NCBI RefSeq assembly: GCF_000313615.1
Contig: NZ_AMZQ01000007.1
Location: forward strand, 145,024-209,023
Length of the DNA stretch: 64,000 nucleotides
Reading direction: 5' to 3'
Source: Campylobacter showae CSUNSWCD
GTDB lineage: Bacteria; Campylobacterota; Campylobacteria; Campylobacterales; Campylobacteraceae
Positions 26,327-35,883 of the stretch are shown here, piece by piece. The notes under the pieces are model-generated. The model was not told the DNA's origin. It worked only from the letters and a program-made list of their open reading frames with translations, and ran no database searches. Each line of letters begins with the position of its first letter. The first letter of the stretch is position 1. The position numbers and the translations under genes were made by a program.

Positions 26327-27281
26327 TTATATCCTTTACTAAAATTTTGGTCGTCGTTTTTCCGTTTACCTTAAGGCTCATTCTCACTTTATAGCGGTCG
26401 ATCGGCTTGTTAAATTTAAGCGTCATCTGCCCGTTTTCAAGCTTGACTTTTTTTGTTTTTTGCCCTGTCATCGAGAAGTATCCGTGCGTCGCGTTCTCGT
26501 CGGTTTTGATGATAAGTTCGCTGATTTTATTGTCTTTGGGATAGTCTTGTGGTAGTATCCATTCGGCTTTTAAAAATTTACTCGCAAGCGCGGACGGCAG
26601 GTGAGTGCCGTTCATAGCAGGGATCCTGTCTAGTTCGTGTAGATCGCTGTTTGCCGCGACTGCACCGGAGTTTTGGCTCAGTATCACCTCGATGCCGTGC
26701 TCAATTGCTACATCGCGCACTCTGTCGTTATATTCGCCAAAAGGATAAGCAAAATAGCGCGGTTTGTAGCCCATATTTTTTTCAAATTTGCTTATACCGT
26801 CCTCAAAGTCGTTTTTTAATTTTTCCTCGTTAAGACCGACCATGTGCAAGTGGCCGTAGGAGTGATAGCCGACTTCGCCGTATTTTTCCATCTCTTTTAT
26901 CTGCTCAAAGGTCATAAAGTCGCCGTATTTTCGCGCGGTGGCCTCGACGTAGATCATCAGTGCAAACGGATATCCGTACTCTAAAAATACCGGTAAGCCT
27001 TTTTCGTAAAAGCTTTTGTAGCCGTCGTCTACCGTTAAAACAACCCAGTTATCAGATACCGGCTCACCGTTTTTGATAGCGTCCACGAGCTTTGAGAGAG
27101 GGATGATCTCGTAGCCTTTTTCTTTAAAATAATCAAACTGCTCGCGTAAATTTTTAATAGAGATGTTTGTACTTGGATGCCTATCGTCGTCAAATCTGTG
27201 ATAGTTAAAGATGTGCGCGTCTGCAAACGCAAGCTGCACCGCTGCAAAAAATGCGAGCGCGGAAACTAATTTTTTCACCAA
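26316..27281 (-). CDS. Exported polysaccharide deacetylase-family protein
   Basis: A 321-residue protein with a signal peptide ([20 protein letters not shown]) and a NodB/CE4 domain: the metal-site Asp pair in [12 protein letters not shown] near residue 82, and HSYGHLH near 158 for the two metal His residues. CE4 enzymes remove N-acetyl groups from glycans, here presumably in the periplasm, on peptidoglycan or another polymer. The C-terminal 70 residues form an extra beta-rich domain ([20 protein letters not shown]). No ATG is present: the start is TTG at 27281 or GTG at 27278. It lies between secG and frr, an insertion relative to C. jejuni. Confidence 0.88.
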   Translation of the reverse strand: MVKKLVSALAFFAAVQLAFADAHIFNYHRFDDDRHPSTNISIKNLREQFDYFKEKGYEIIPLSKLVDAIKNGEPVSDNWVVLTVDDGYKSFYEKGLPVFLEYGYPFALMIYVEATARKYGDFMTFEQIKEMEKYGEVGYHSYGHLHMVGLNEEKLKNDFEDGISKFEKNMGYKPRYFAYPFGEYNDRVRDVAIEHGIEVILSQNSGAVAANSDLHELDRIPAMNGTHLPSALASKFLKAEWILPQDYPKDNKISELIIKTDENATHGYFSMTGQKTKKVKLENGQMTLKFNKPIDRYKVRMSLKVNGKTTTKILVKDINAE

Positions 27282-27287
27282 TGCGCC

Positions 27288-27626
27288 TTATTTTTGCTCG
27301 CTTGCTGGAGCTGCAGGAGCATTAGGAGCTTGCGGAACAACTGCCTCAGGAGCTGCAGGTAGCGACGAAGTATCGACGCTATCTATTAGAGATTTGCTGC
27401 TTTGCGTGTTGTAAACGTAGCTTAGCGCTAGAGTGTTTAGGATAAATAAAACGCCCACGACGAAGGTAAATTTGGCTAAAAATCCGGCCGGTCCTTTTGC
27501 GCCAAATAGGCTTTCGTTGCTACCGCTATATGCACCCAGTCCGATAGAGGAGCTTTTCTGAAGCAAAACGGCGATCGTTAAAACTACCGCGAAAATAAAC
27601 TGCAATACTAAAAAAAGCGAATCCAT
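27288..27626 (-). CDS. secG: Protein translocase subunit SecG
   Basis: A 112-residue protein with two membrane helices (residues 3-22 and about 52-72) and between them the SecG loop ending LLQKSSSIGLGAYSGSNESL and FGAKGPAGFLAKFTF. SecG assists SecYE during protein export. The C-terminal Pro/Ala-rich tail (about 85-112) is an extension usual in epsilonproteobacteria. AAAAGGATTTTTA precedes the ATG. Six bases separate it from the deacetylase start, so secG, deacetylase and frr form one operon. Confidence 0.93.
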   Translation of the reverse strand: MDSLFLVLQFIFAVVLTIAVLLQKSSSIGLGAYSGSNESLFGAKGPAGFLAKFTFVVGVLFILNTLALSYVYNTQSSKSLIDSVDTSSLPAAPEAVVPQAPNAPAAPASEQK

Positions 27627-27660
27627 TAAAAATCCTTTTAAATTTTCAAAATTAGTCGCG

Positions 27661-27666
27661 ATTATA
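27661..27666 (-). promoter_or_regulatory. -10 element (TATAAT) of the secG operon
   Basis: ATTATA on the plus strand, i.e. TATAAT on the minus strand in AGTATAATCGCG, 35 bases before the secG start. It drives secG, the deacetylase gene and frr. Confidence 0.65.
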
Positions 27667-27688
27667 CTAAAAAAGTTTTGAATTTGGG

Positions 27689-28072
27689 TTAAATTTCTTT
27701 TTCTATCTCATAAAGTTCGTAGCGCACGGTCTTAAAAATCTCGGAAATTTTAACGTCGATGAGTTTAAAACACTCTTCTAAAACCCTTGCGCTTTCTTGC
27801 GCGCGTTTGATATTGGCGGTTTGCAAATCGTCCAAATTTAGGCGAATTTGCTCCTCTTTAAGGCTTGGTTTTAGTACGTCATTTGTGGCATCGCGAAATT
27901 TTATAAATTCCTTTTGCGGGATTTTTGCCTTGTGGCGGAGAGTTTTTATTTTTTTAGCGAGGGCTAGGTCGTCAAAGCCGTAACGTCTGACGTCCTCGAC
28001 GACTCTAAGCCCTTCTTTTAAGCGGTTTAAATTTGCGTCTATTACGCGGTAGAGCCGCTCTTCGTTAGTCAT
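27689..28072 (-). CDS. ThiED N-terminal-domain-like protein
   Basis: A 127-residue all-helical protein starting ERLYRVIDANLNRLKEGLRV, followed by VEDVRRYGFDD and NIKRAQESARVLEECFKL. This matches the helical domain found fused to thiamine phosphate synthase in some bacteria (ThiED N-terminal domain) and standing alone in Campylobacterota. A role in thiamine metabolism is often assumed but not shown. It overlaps the Bax-inhibitor gene end by eight bases, so the two are co-expressed. Confidence 0.8.
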   Translation of the reverse strand: MTNEERLYRVIDANLNRLKEGLRVVEDVRRYGFDDLALAKKIKTLRHKAKIPQKEFIKFRDATNDVLKPSLKEEQIRLNLDDLQTANIKRAQESARVLEECFKLIDVKISEIFKTVRYELYEIEKEI

Positions 28073-28766
28073 CTCTACTAAAAATGCCTAAAATTTGAAG
28101 TAAAGAAACGAACAAATTCACGAAATCAAGATAAAGAGCGACTGCGCCCTCGATCGGAGTTTCGTAGTTGCCGCGGATGATATTTTGCGTATCGTAAAGG
28201 ATATACGCGCTAAATAAAACCGCACCCACGCTAGCGATCGCAAGCTGTAAAACCGGGCTGTGGAAAAATATATTTATGATCGCAGCCACGAGTAAAACGA
28301 TAAGTGTGATGAAAAGCATCTTGCCCATCGCGGTAAAGTCGCGCTTGGTATTCATAGCAAACACGCTAAGTCCGCCAAATGCCACGGTCGTAAGCGTAAA
28401 GGCCTGAGCTACTATCGCCGCGCCTCCTGGCATCGCAAAGGTGCGTCCCAAAATAGGCGTAAGCGTAAGTCCGCTAACGAAAGTAAAGGCAAAAAGCAGG
28501 ATCAAATTTAAGCCCGATTTGCGTTTAGCAAACATTAGGCCCACCAAAAGTCCTAGCTCAAGTATCACAAATAGCCAATAGTTGCCCGCCACCGTAGCTC
28601 CCAGCGAGCTATAAAGCCCGACGTAAGCTCCGACGCTGGCGGCTAAAAGCGAAGCCGCGAAAAGCTGATAGGTTTGCTTGATAAACGTGCTAAGCGCGCT
28701 TTGCGAATATTCGCTCGCAACCTCGTGCTCTCTTGAGTTTGCATAGTTTCTGTCATATAAACTCAT
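28065..28766 (-). CDS. Bax inhibitor-1/YccA family membrane protein
   Basis: A 233-residue protein with seven hydrophobic segments and the family's hallmark near the C-terminus, ILYDTQNIIRGNYETPIEGA followed by ALYLDFVNLFVSLLQILG. E. coli YccA interacts with FtsH, and other members conduct Ca2+ in a pH-dependent way. The start is MSLYDRNYANSREHE at 28766, because AAAAAAGGAG lies just before it; an in-frame ATG at 28805 lacks such a site. A divergent carbonic anhydrase gene begins 162 bases away. Confidence 0.9.
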   Translation of the reverse strand: MSLYDRNYANSREHEVASEYSQSALSTFIKQTYQLFAASLLAASVGAYVGLYSSLGATVAGNYWLFVILELGLLVGLMFAKRKSGLNLILLFAFTFVSGLTLTPILGRTFAMPGGAAIVAQAFTLTTVAFGGLSVFAMNTKRDFTAMGKMLFITLIVLLVAAIINIFFHSPVLQLAIASVGAVLFSAYILYDTQNIIRGNYETPIEGAVALYLDFVNLFVSLLQILGIFSRDD

Positions 28767-28893
28767 TTTTTCTCCTTTTTTAATTTCTGACGCAAATTTA
28801 GCCAAAAATAGGTAAATAAAATATAAAAGATCGCTGAATTTGACATGCGAAAAGCATTTTAAAAAAATTTAACGAACTTTGAAACGTTTTTGA

Positions 28894-28899
28894 TATAAT
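28894..28899 (+). promoter_or_regulatory. -10 element (TATAAT) upstream of carbonic anhydrase
   Basis: TGATATAATATTTTATAAT, with a first TATAAT at 28894-28899, 29 bases before the ATG at 28928. It lies in the divergent region shared with the Bax-inhibitor gene. Confidence 0.65.
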
Positions 28900-28927
28900 A
28901 TTTTATAATTTTTTATCGGGAAAGCAG

Positions 28928-29557
28928 ATGCAAGGTATCTTAGACGGCGCCGTCAAATTTATGGAAGAAGATTTTTTAGAGCATAAGGAGCTTTTTGAAA
29001 GCCTGGGCGAGAAACAGACGCCGCACACTCTTTTTGTGGGATGTATCGACTCGCGCGTGGTGCCTAGCCTCATAACAAACACGGTTCCGGGCGACCTAGT
29101 AGTCGTGCGAAATATCGCAAACATCGTGCCTCCGTACCGCAAAAGCGAGGAGTTTTTGGCTACGACGTCGGCGATCGAGTACGCCTTGCAAACGCTAAAC
29201 GTGCAAAACGTCATCATCTGCGGGCACAGTAACTGCGGCGGCTGCGCGGCTTTGTGGATGGACGAGGCTAAATTTAGCAAAACACCAAACGTAAAGCGCT
29301 GGCTAGATCTATTAGAGCCCGTAAAAAAGCGCGTGCAAAAGCTTTTCGGCGACAATATCGCAAAAAGAGAGTGGATAACCGAACGACTTAGCCTTGTAAA
29401 TTCGTTTGAAAATCTACTGAGCTACCCCGACGTCAAGGCTAAATTTAAAGACGGAGAGCTAAAAATTTACGCCTGGCACTACATAATAGAAACCGGCGAA
29501 ATTTACAACTATAACTTCGTAACGAAGAGCTTTAAACTGCTAGGAGTCGAGAAATGA
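28928..29557 (+). CDS. Beta-class carbonic anhydrase
   Basis: A 209-residue zinc enzyme interconverting CO2 and bicarbonate in the cytoplasm, needed by capnophilic Campylobacter for growth at low CO2. Zinc ligands: Cys and Asp in FVGCIDSRVVPSL near residue 39, then His and Cys in IICGHSNCGGCAAL near residue 100. Full length. The MscS gene starts within its stop codon region (four-base overlap). The pair carbonic anhydrase-MscS is conserved from C. jejuni. Confidence 0.95.
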   Translation: MQGILDGAVKFMEEDFLEHKELFESLGEKQTPHTLFVGCIDSRVVPSLITNTVPGDLVVVRNIANIVPPYRKSEEFLATTSAIEYALQTLNVQNVIICGHSNCGGCAALWMDEAKFSKTPNVKRWLDLLEPVKKRVQKLFGDNIAKREWITERLSLVNSFENLLSYPDVKAKFKDGELKIYAWHYIIETGEIYNYNFVTKSFKLLGVEK

Positions 29558-31401
29558 AAAAAATTTTAGTCGCCGTTTTTGCGCTGTGCTTTGGCTTAAA
29601 TTTACTCGCAAATACCAAAATCGACGACCTAAACGCGACAGACATCCTAAGCGTCGTAAATCAAATCAACGAAGCAAACGCGCAGATCGCAGTTATCAAG
29701 GCGCAGTCGGCCGAAAATAACGAAACTGCCGATAAAAACGTGCTTTTTAAAACCGTCTCGGAGAAAAAAGAAAAGCTAATCGAGCAGATCCCTTACCTCA
29801 TCATGCAAATCGAAATCGACGAGGAGCAGGTGCAGAAATTTAAGCACGAAATGCAAAATTTGGAATCAAAAATCAAACGGCTAAAAAACTCGGACAATCA
29901 AAATTTATACGTCAAAAATATGCTCGAGCTCGAGCGAATGCGGCTTGACGGGCTGTTTTACTCCTCGCTTTTAAATTTGGAAAATATCTTTAAAGAAGGC
30001 GGCAAAGCCGTGGACGTAAGGCTCGCCGTCGAGGAGACGCTACTTAGCTTTCAGACGGAGTTTTACGCGCAGTTTAAGGAGTTTAAGGATAGTCTAAACG
30101 AAGAAGCGCTCGCTGCGCACAAAAGCGAACTAGAGGCGCTAGAAGCGCACAAAAAGACGCTTGAAGAGATACTCCACTACCTGCGCGATAACGCCGAGCT
30201 ACTCACGTCAAACTACATCATCTCGGAGCTAAATTTAAAAACGGCGATCGATTTTATCAACGAAAAGGCATCGTTTACGAGCAAATTTAACGTCGGCAAG
30301 GCGGCAATCATATTCGTCGTATTTTTATTTTTCGTCTCGTTTACGACGCTACTTAGCAGGCTCACGCTGTGGGCTTTGATGAAATTTTTCGTCAAGCACG
30401 ACTCGGATAGACAGACAAAAGGGCGCATCGTAGAAATCATCAAACGCCCGATGCTACTCACCCTTATCGCATACGCGATAGATATATGCGTCTCGATCGC
30501 ATATTATCCCGCTCCGATGCCGATAAAATTCGCAAATTTCCTAGCGATTACTTTTGTTATCGCCGTCACTTGGCTCATACTTAGCGTACTAAACGGCTAC
30601 GGCATGGTGCTCATCAACGAACTCACCAAAAAAAGCGGGCGCAAAGAGGTGATAAATTTGATCCTAAAGATCATCTATTTCATCATCTTCGTTATCGCGC
30701 TGCTTATCGTGCTTAGCAAGCTCGGCTTTAACGTTAGCGCCATCATCGCATCTCTTGGTATCGGCGGCCTTGCGGTGGCTCTTGCGACTAAGGATATTTT
30801 GGCGAATTTCTTTGCTTCCGTTATGCTGCTCTTTGACAACTCATTCTCGCAGGGCGACTGGATCGTGTGCGGCGACATCGAGGGAACGGTCGTGGAGATC
30901 GGACTTAGGAAAACGACCGTGCGAACCTTTGACAACGCCCTTATATTTGTGCCAAACTCCAAGCTAGCTAGCGATCCGATCCGAAACTGGAGCAGGCGAA
31001 AGATGGGACGACGCATCAGGATGCTAATCGGATTAGAATACAGCGCCACGACCGAGCAGATCAAAAAATGCGTCGATGAGATCAAACAGATGCTGATTGA
31101 TCACCCAGATATCGCAAAGGGCGACGATATGGGCTCGAAAAAGGCTAGCCGCTACGACCGCGGTATCGTCTCGATCGACGATCTGGCCGGTTATAAGTCA
31201 AATTTGTTCGTTGTAGTGGACGAGTTTGCCGATAGCTCGATAAATATCCTCGTGTACTGCTTTTCAAAGACGATAGTTTGGGGCGAGTTTTTGGCCGTCA
31301 AAGAGGACGTGATGCTAAAAATAATGAATATCGTAGAGGCCAACGGGCTTGGATTTGCCTTCCCTAGCCAGAGCCTATACGTCGAAGAAGTGAAAAAATA
31401 A
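29554..31401 (+). CDS. MscS-family mechanosensitive ion channel, large form
   Basis: A 615-residue membrane channel that releases solutes on hypo-osmotic shock. Order: signal peptide (1-20), periplasmic coiled-coil region (about 45-225), several membrane helices (about 245-390), the pore helix region SAIIASLGIGGLAVALATKD near 397, then the MscS beta domain (FSQGDWIVCGDIEGTVVEIG; FVPNSKLASDPIRNWSR) and a C-terminal alpha-beta domain. The long N-terminus places it with the MscM/YbdG-MscK-like larger relatives. It overlaps the carbonic anhydrase gene. Confidence 0.92.
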   Translation: MKKILVAVFALCFGLNLLANTKIDDLNATDILSVVNQINEANAQIAVIKAQSAENNETADKNVLFKTVSEKKEKLIEQIPYLIMQIEIDEEQVQKFKHEMQNLESKIKRLKNSDNQNLYVKNMLELERMRLDGLFYSSLLNLENIFKEGGKAVDVRLAVEETLLSFQTEFYAQFKEFKDSLNEEALAAHKSELEALEAHKKTLEEILHYLRDNAELLTSNYIISELNLKTAIDFINEKASFTSKFNVGKAAIIFVVFLFFVSFTTLLSRLTLWALMKFFVKHDSDRQTKGRIVEIIKRPMLLTLIAYAIDICVSIAYYPAPMPIKFANFLAITFVIAVTWLILSVLNGYGMVLINELTKKSGRKEVINLILKIIYFIIFVIALLIVLSKLGFNVSAIIASLGIGGLAVALATKDILANFFASVMLLFDNSFSQGDWIVCGDIEGTVVEIGLRKTTVRTFDNALIFVPNSKLASDPIRNWSRRKMGRRIRMLIGLEYSATTEQIKKCVDEIKQMLIDHPDIAKGDDMGSKKASRYDRGIVSIDDLAGYKSNLFVVVDEFADSSINILVYCFSKTIVWGEFLAVKEDVMLKIMNIVEANGLGFAFPSQSLYVEEVKK

Positions 31402-31417
31402 TTTTAAAGGAGAGAAA

Positions 31418-31567
31418 ATGAGCGAAGAATTTGACTACGAAGAGGAAGATTTGGAGGAGGAATACTCCGAATTTGACGACGAGAGATCTGAAAGATACAG
31501 CTACAACTACGACGAGAACGACTACGAATACGGCGACGAAGACGAAGAGGATAGCTACGAGATGTGA
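31418..31567 (+). CDS. Very acidic 49-residue protein downstream of MscS
   Basis: A 49-residue frame starting MSEEFDYEEEDLEEEYSEFD with 26 Asp/Glu, many Tyr and only three basic residues. The ATG has AAAGGAGAGAAA just upstream, 16 bases after the mscS stop, so it would be the third gene of the carbonic anhydrase-mscS operon. Such composition suggests a disordered polyanion; a role as DNA mimic, metal buffer or partner of the channel is speculation. The strong ribosome binding site and sharp composition support a real gene. Confidence 0.65.
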   Translation: MSEEFDYEEEDLEEEYSEFDDERSERYSYNYDENDYEYGDEDEEDSYEM

Positions 31568-31778
31568 TTTGCGCTCAAATTTGTCCTAGTCTGGCAAAAT
31601 TTGCCGGCGGGCCGAATTTGGAGCGTTTAAATTTGAGTTTTAGTCAAATTTGAACTAAATCTTGAGGTAAGACGAGACGGCTGTTTTTGCGTAGGCTCAG
31701 TTAAATTTAAACAGGCTTTGCGCCGATATACAAATTCATCCTGCTTTTGATGATTTTTGGCGGTTGTTGCCTTCAAAT

Positions 31779-32906
31779 TTAGACATTTATATCTAGCTTT
31801 CGGATTTTATTTAGAGCTTCTAAAAGCTTGGTTACGTCCGTTCCTTTTTCTTGTTCGGCCTTGATAAATTTCTCGAAAAACTCACGCTTTATATCCTTAT
31901 AAATATAGGTTTGGCTTTTACTAGTAGCGTGGATAGGTTTAAATTTCTTTTCTTTTGCGGCGTCTGCTTGCGCTTTTTCTACGATTTTCTCGTCAAAGTT
32001 GCTCTTTTTTAGCGCGATTTTTTGCAGCACGTCTGCGATACTCTCGCCGTTTTTAAACACGTCTTTTAGAAATTTAAAAAACTCTTTTTTGCTCGCTTCG
32101 TCTGCGTAGCTCACGCGATCTTCTATATCTTGTCCCAGAAGCGTAATGCGCTCTTTTGCGGGCGTTTGGTCGAAATTTAGCGTGCCGTTTTCGAGCGAAA
32201 TCTTGACGTTTGCGTATTCGCCTAGGATTTTATTTGCCGCGTACTCGAGCCATTTATCTTTAAACTCCTCCTCGCTCATATCTGAATCCAGCAGCTTTGA
32301 GGCCTTAGCGTCCATTATCAGGCCGCTGCCGCTACGCATGCCAAGCCCCAGGCCAAATCCGCCCAGATCCACGTTAAATTTACTCAAAAACTTATCCACG
32401 CTAAAGACGTCCTGTCTAAATATATCGGACGGATCGCCCGCGTGCGCGATCAGAGCTCGCGTGCTATCTACGAAGCTTTTTAGCTCGGCGGCTTTTTCTT
32501 TGTCGGTACTCGGATCAAGCCCGTTCATCTTACCCCAGATGCTGATTTTATCGTCTCTCGTGTAGCCGCTTAGAGAAAATATCCTCCTTGCAAATACCGG
32601 TTCGTCAGGCTTTAGTCCGAGCTCCTTACGCCATCCGTCCTCCAGCTCGTCAAACCTCATTTTCGCACCCAACCACATGCTTAAATTTTTACCCGTTAGC
32701 TTTTCTGGATCAATCTTGTCCGCCCAAATTTTTAGTTGGTCGTAGTCTAATTCGCTTGGATTTACCGTATCGTAATTAATCTGTGCCGTCAAATTTGACA
32801 TCAAATTCGCCGCTTCTTTTTCCTCGCGCGCTTTTAAATTGTGCCCGCGAGCGCCGTTAAAATCGAAATTTGCATTTGCGTTAAATCCGTTTACGCCGCC
32901 TATCAT
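31779..32906 (-). CDS. Unknown Campylobacter-type protein
   Basis: A 375-residue hydrophilic protein starting MIGGVNGFNANANFDFNGAR, an opening often seen in Campylobacter proteins whose N-terminus is unstructured (Asn/Phe rich). No signal peptide or membrane helix. A Gly-rich stretch GGFGLGLGMRSGSGLIMDAK is at about residues 183-202, a region with Asp/Glu-rich loops comes before it, and the C-terminal third is helical and Lys-rich. The family is unknown to me; a secreted or flagellar-export-dependent protein is possible because of the unstructured N-terminus. It stands alone, followed by 210 bases of word-rich DNA. Confidence 0.65.
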   Translation of the reverse strand: MIGGVNGFNANANFDFNGARGHNLKAREEKEAANLMSNLTAQINYDTVNPSELDYDQLKIWADKIDPEKLTGKNLSMWLGAKMRFDELEDGWRKELGLKPDEPVFARRIFSLSGYTRDDKISIWGKMNGLDPSTDKEKAAELKSFVDSTRALIAHAGDPSDIFRQDVFSVDKFLSKFNVDLGGFGLGLGMRSGSGLIMDAKASKLLDSDMSEEEFKDKWLEYAANKILGEYANVKISLENGTLNFDQTPAKERITLLGQDIEDRVSYADEASKKEFFKFLKDVFKNGESIADVLQKIALKKSNFDEKIVEKAQADAAKEKKFKPIHATSKSQTYIYKDIKREFFEKFIKAEQEKGTDVTKLLEALNKIRKLDINV

Positions 32907-33082
32907 CTAAAATCCTTTTAAAATTTGACTTTCTAACGATATCGGCAAAATTCGAATAAAATTTAGAGTAAAAGATAAGAAGCGGTATCAAATTTACGGT
33001 CGGTCGCCGAGAGGGTAGAGGCGCTAACGAGCCGCCGTAAATTTGCGCCCGCAGCTACCAATCGGCAAACGCTTGCGTAAAT

Positions 33083-34288
33083 TTATTTTTGCTCAAAATC
33101 CTTCCATGGATTTATGTAGTATGTGCCGCGTCCTGCGCGTTTTGCTTTATAAAGGGCGTCATCGGCGCGTTGAAGCAGTAGATCAAACGATCCGTGTCCG
33201 ATTTGACCCTCTGCGATGCCGGCGCTTACGGATAGCCTGTTAAATAGTGGATTTTCTTGACAAATTTTAAAAAATCGGTCGATCAAAATTTGCACGCGAG
33301 ATGCGATGCTTTGCATATTTGCGCCGTCTGTAAATATCGATATAAACTCGTCGCCGCCGATACGTACGTTCATTGCATCGTTAAAAATCTCTTTTATTAG
33401 ATCTGATATTGCGACTAGGGCCTTGTCGCCGGCTTGGTGTCCGTGTTCGTCGTTTACCTGTTTAAAGCGGTCTAGATCCATATAAAGTATGCTCATGCGC
33501 GTGGTTTTTAGCTTACTTAAAAAGGCATCCAGCTGGTTGCGGTTGGCTAGTCCCGTAAGTTGGTCGTAATGGGCTAGATGTTCGATGTTTTGCAGATACT
33601 CGTACTCTTTCGTCACGTCGCGAGCGATGCCGATGGTGCCGATAATCGTCATTCCGTCAAATATCGGCGTTTTATATGTTTTTAGTTTATTTAGCTTTCC
33701 GTCAGCTTTTACTATATCTTCGCTAAGGAGGCTAGTCTTGTTTGCGGCGGCATGATCGGAGCGTCCATAGGCTGTTTTAGATGTATTTTGAGCGCAGTAT
33801 GCGTTATGGCCGTTAAGGAATTCTTTTACATCTATATATAATCCATCGGCATCCTTAAACCAGATTGTATCTGGAGATGAGTTTATGATGGTTTCTAGCC
33901 AGGCTTTTTGCAACCATGCTTCTTTTCGTTCGGCGATTAAATTTAGCGCTTTTTCAAAGTAAAAATCGTCTAAATTTGCAGCTTGCGGCCAAATTTCATC
34001 TGCGGCCTCTTTTTGCTCGCTCGTTATCTTTGCGGTATCCTTTGCGTAAATCGCCAAAAAGCCGTTTTCGCCGATACGTTTTTTTAGCTCGGTTAAATTT
34101 ATCTCGCAATCCTGGCTTGCGATGATTAGATACTGGTGCTCGTCTGGGATGGGCACAGGGATGTCGCAGGCGCTTTTTATGAGTTCAAATTTATGCTCAA
34201 AGCGCGGTTTGGACGGTATTTTGTTGTATTGTTCAAATTTATTTTTTACATCTTGGGTTAAACAAATATGCAGTTTGACGCGGTACAT
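33083..34288 (-). CDS. PAS-GGDEF diguanylate cyclase
   Basis: A 401-residue signalling enzyme making cyclic di-GMP. Order: N-terminal domain of about 120 residues without clear homology (perhaps a decayed receiver domain), PAS domain about 130-230 (ETIINSSPDTIWFKDADGLY; IGTIGIARDVTKEYEY), then the GGDEF domain about 240-395 with DQLTGLANRNQL, MDLDRFKQVND and the intact active-site loop RIGGDEFISIF. No RxxD inhibitory site is seen just before the GGDEF loop, so feedback inhibition is probably absent. No membrane segment. The start is ATG 34288 preceded by AAAGGGGGATC. Confidence 0.92.
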   Translation of the reverse strand: MYRVKLHICLTQDVKNKFEQYNKIPSKPRFEHKFELIKSACDIPVPIPDEHQYLIIASQDCEINLTELKKRIGENGFLAIYAKDTAKITSEQKEAADEIWPQAANLDDFYFEKALNLIAERKEAWLQKAWLETIINSSPDTIWFKDADGLYIDVKEFLNGHNAYCAQNTSKTAYGRSDHAAANKTSLLSEDIVKADGKLNKLKTYKTPIFDGMTIIGTIGIARDVTKEYEYLQNIEHLAHYDQLTGLANRNQLDAFLSKLKTTRMSILYMDLDRFKQVNDEHGHQAGDKALVAISDLIKEIFNDAMNVRIGGDEFISIFTDGANMQSIASRVQILIDRFFKICQENPLFNRLSVSAGIAEGQIGHGSFDLLLQRADDALYKAKRAGRGTYYINPWKDFEQK

Positions 34289-34590
34289 GATCCCCCTTTA
34301 TTTTTTGGTTATGGTACAGCAGGATAGCTTTAACGAGGCTTTCGGGTGGATTTAAGGTATGGAATCAAAATAAATTTATAAATATCGACGGTTAAATTTG
34401 GGGGCAAATTTTATGAAAAGAAAGTGGCGGACTTTGCTAAATTTATAAAATTTGACAAAGCCGGCCGTAACCATAAAAACATCAAGAAATTAAGCCTGAA
34501 CGAATCCAGGCAACTAAAGGAGTGCATAATTTACGGACCGACCGCCGAGCCCTATAGACCCGTGCGGCGCCGTAAATTTGCAAATTTAAA
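34289..34590. other. Non-coding stretch between the GGDEF and TRAP genes
   Basis: About 300 bases with a mixed AT content and several AAATTT words. Frames present here are shadows of the dctM 3' end or lack a ribosome binding site. Nothing else recognised. Confidence 0.5.
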
Positions 34591-35874
34591 TCAGCCTCCG
34601 TACATCAGCCTCGGTAACCAAAGCGAGATCTCCGGGATATACGTCACTAAAATAAGTCCGACAAATAGCGTCAAAGTCCATGGCAAGCACGCTACGATGA
34701 CGTCTTTTAGATTCATGCCCGTTAGGCCGCTCGCGACGAATAAATTTAAGCCCACGGGCGGCGTGATCATGCCGATTTCCATATTTACGATGAGTAGGAT
34801 ACCAAAGTGCACCGGATCCACGCCTAGCGCAGTCGCGATCGGTAGCAGTAGCGGCACCATGATCATAACGACCGATGATGGCTCCATAAACTGTCCCATG
34901 ATGAAAAGTAGGATGTTTACGATGATTAAAAAGCCTATCTTGCCGATATTTGCGGCTAGGATGCTATCTGCTATCGTCTGCGGGATGTTTTCGCTAGTTA
35001 GCAGATACGCAAACACGACCGCGTTTGCGATGATGAAAAATATCATCGCCGTCGTGATGGCAGACTCTAGGCAGATGTCCCATAGGTCTTTAAATTTGAT
35101 ATCCTTATAGACAAATAGCGAAATAATCAGCGCATATATCGCGCTCGCCGCCGCAGCCTCTGTTGGTGTAAAAATGCCGCCGTAGATACCGCCGATAACG
35201 ACTACTACGATTAGTAGCGCCCAAAACGCCTTGCCGAATTTTTTTACTCGCTCGCTCCAAGGCTCGGGCGTAGTAGCTTTAAATCCGAGTTTTTTCGCTC
35301 CGATATAAGTCTGAAGTATCATCATGCCGCCTAGCATCAGCCCAGGCACTACGCCCGCCATAAATAGCTGCGCGATACTGACCTCAGCTGTCACGCCGTA
35401 AACGATCATAACGACCGAAGGCGGGATGAGGATGCCTAGAGAGCCCGCGGTTGTGATGCCGCCCACGGCGTATTCTTTTGGATAGCCTGCTTCTTTAATC
35501 GCGACAAACATGATAGATCCTATCGCTACGACCGTAGCAGGCGAGCTACCAGAAACCGCAGCAAATATAACGCACGCAAATATCGCGCTCATCGGTAGGC
35601 CGCCTGGCAGGTGTCCGACCATGGATTTAGCAAAATCTATAATGCGTCTAGCAGAACCGCCCTTGCTCAGTAAATTTCCAGCTAGGATAAACATCGGAAT
35701 CGCCATGAGGGCAAATTTGTTGATACCGTCAAAGATGAGCTGAGGTATCGTCGCAACGTCAAGATCGGTAAAAAGAAGCATCGTGATAACCGTGCTAGCT
35801 CCAAGCGAAACGGCGACGGGAACGCCTATTAGCATGAGGCCAAACAGCGAGATAAACAAAAATGCGATGGTCAT
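34591..35874 (-). CDS. dctM: TRAP transporter large permease subunit
   Basis: A 427-residue, 12-helix membrane protein of the DctM family, the channel-forming subunit of a Na+-driven TRAP importer. Marks: FISLFGLMLIGVPVAVSLG at the N-terminus, ISAIFACVIFAAVSGSSPAT near residue 97, LGILIPPSVVMIVYG near 148, and MGQFMEPSSVVMIMVPLLLP near 324. It is the third gene of a complete dctP-dctQ-dctM operon on the minus strand, nine bases after dctQ. Confidence 0.95.
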   Translation of the reverse strand: MTIAFLFISLFGLMLIGVPVAVSLGASTVITMLLFTDLDVATIPQLIFDGINKFALMAIPMFILAGNLLSKGGSARRIIDFAKSMVGHLPGGLPMSAIFACVIFAAVSGSSPATVVAIGSIMFVAIKEAGYPKEYAVGGITTAGSLGILIPPSVVMIVYGVTAEVSIAQLFMAGVVPGLMLGGMMILQTYIGAKKLGFKATTPEPWSERVKKFGKAFWALLIVVVVIGGIYGGIFTPTEAAAASAIYALIISLFVYKDIKFKDLWDICLESAITTAMIFFIIANAVVFAYLLTSENIPQTIADSILAANIGKIGFLIIVNILLFIMGQFMEPSSVVMIMVPLLLPIATALGVDPVHFGILLIVNMEIGMITPPVGLNLFVASGLTGMNLKDVIVACLPWTLTLFVGLILVTYIPEISLWLPRLMYGG

Positions 35875-35883
35875 AGGCTCTCC

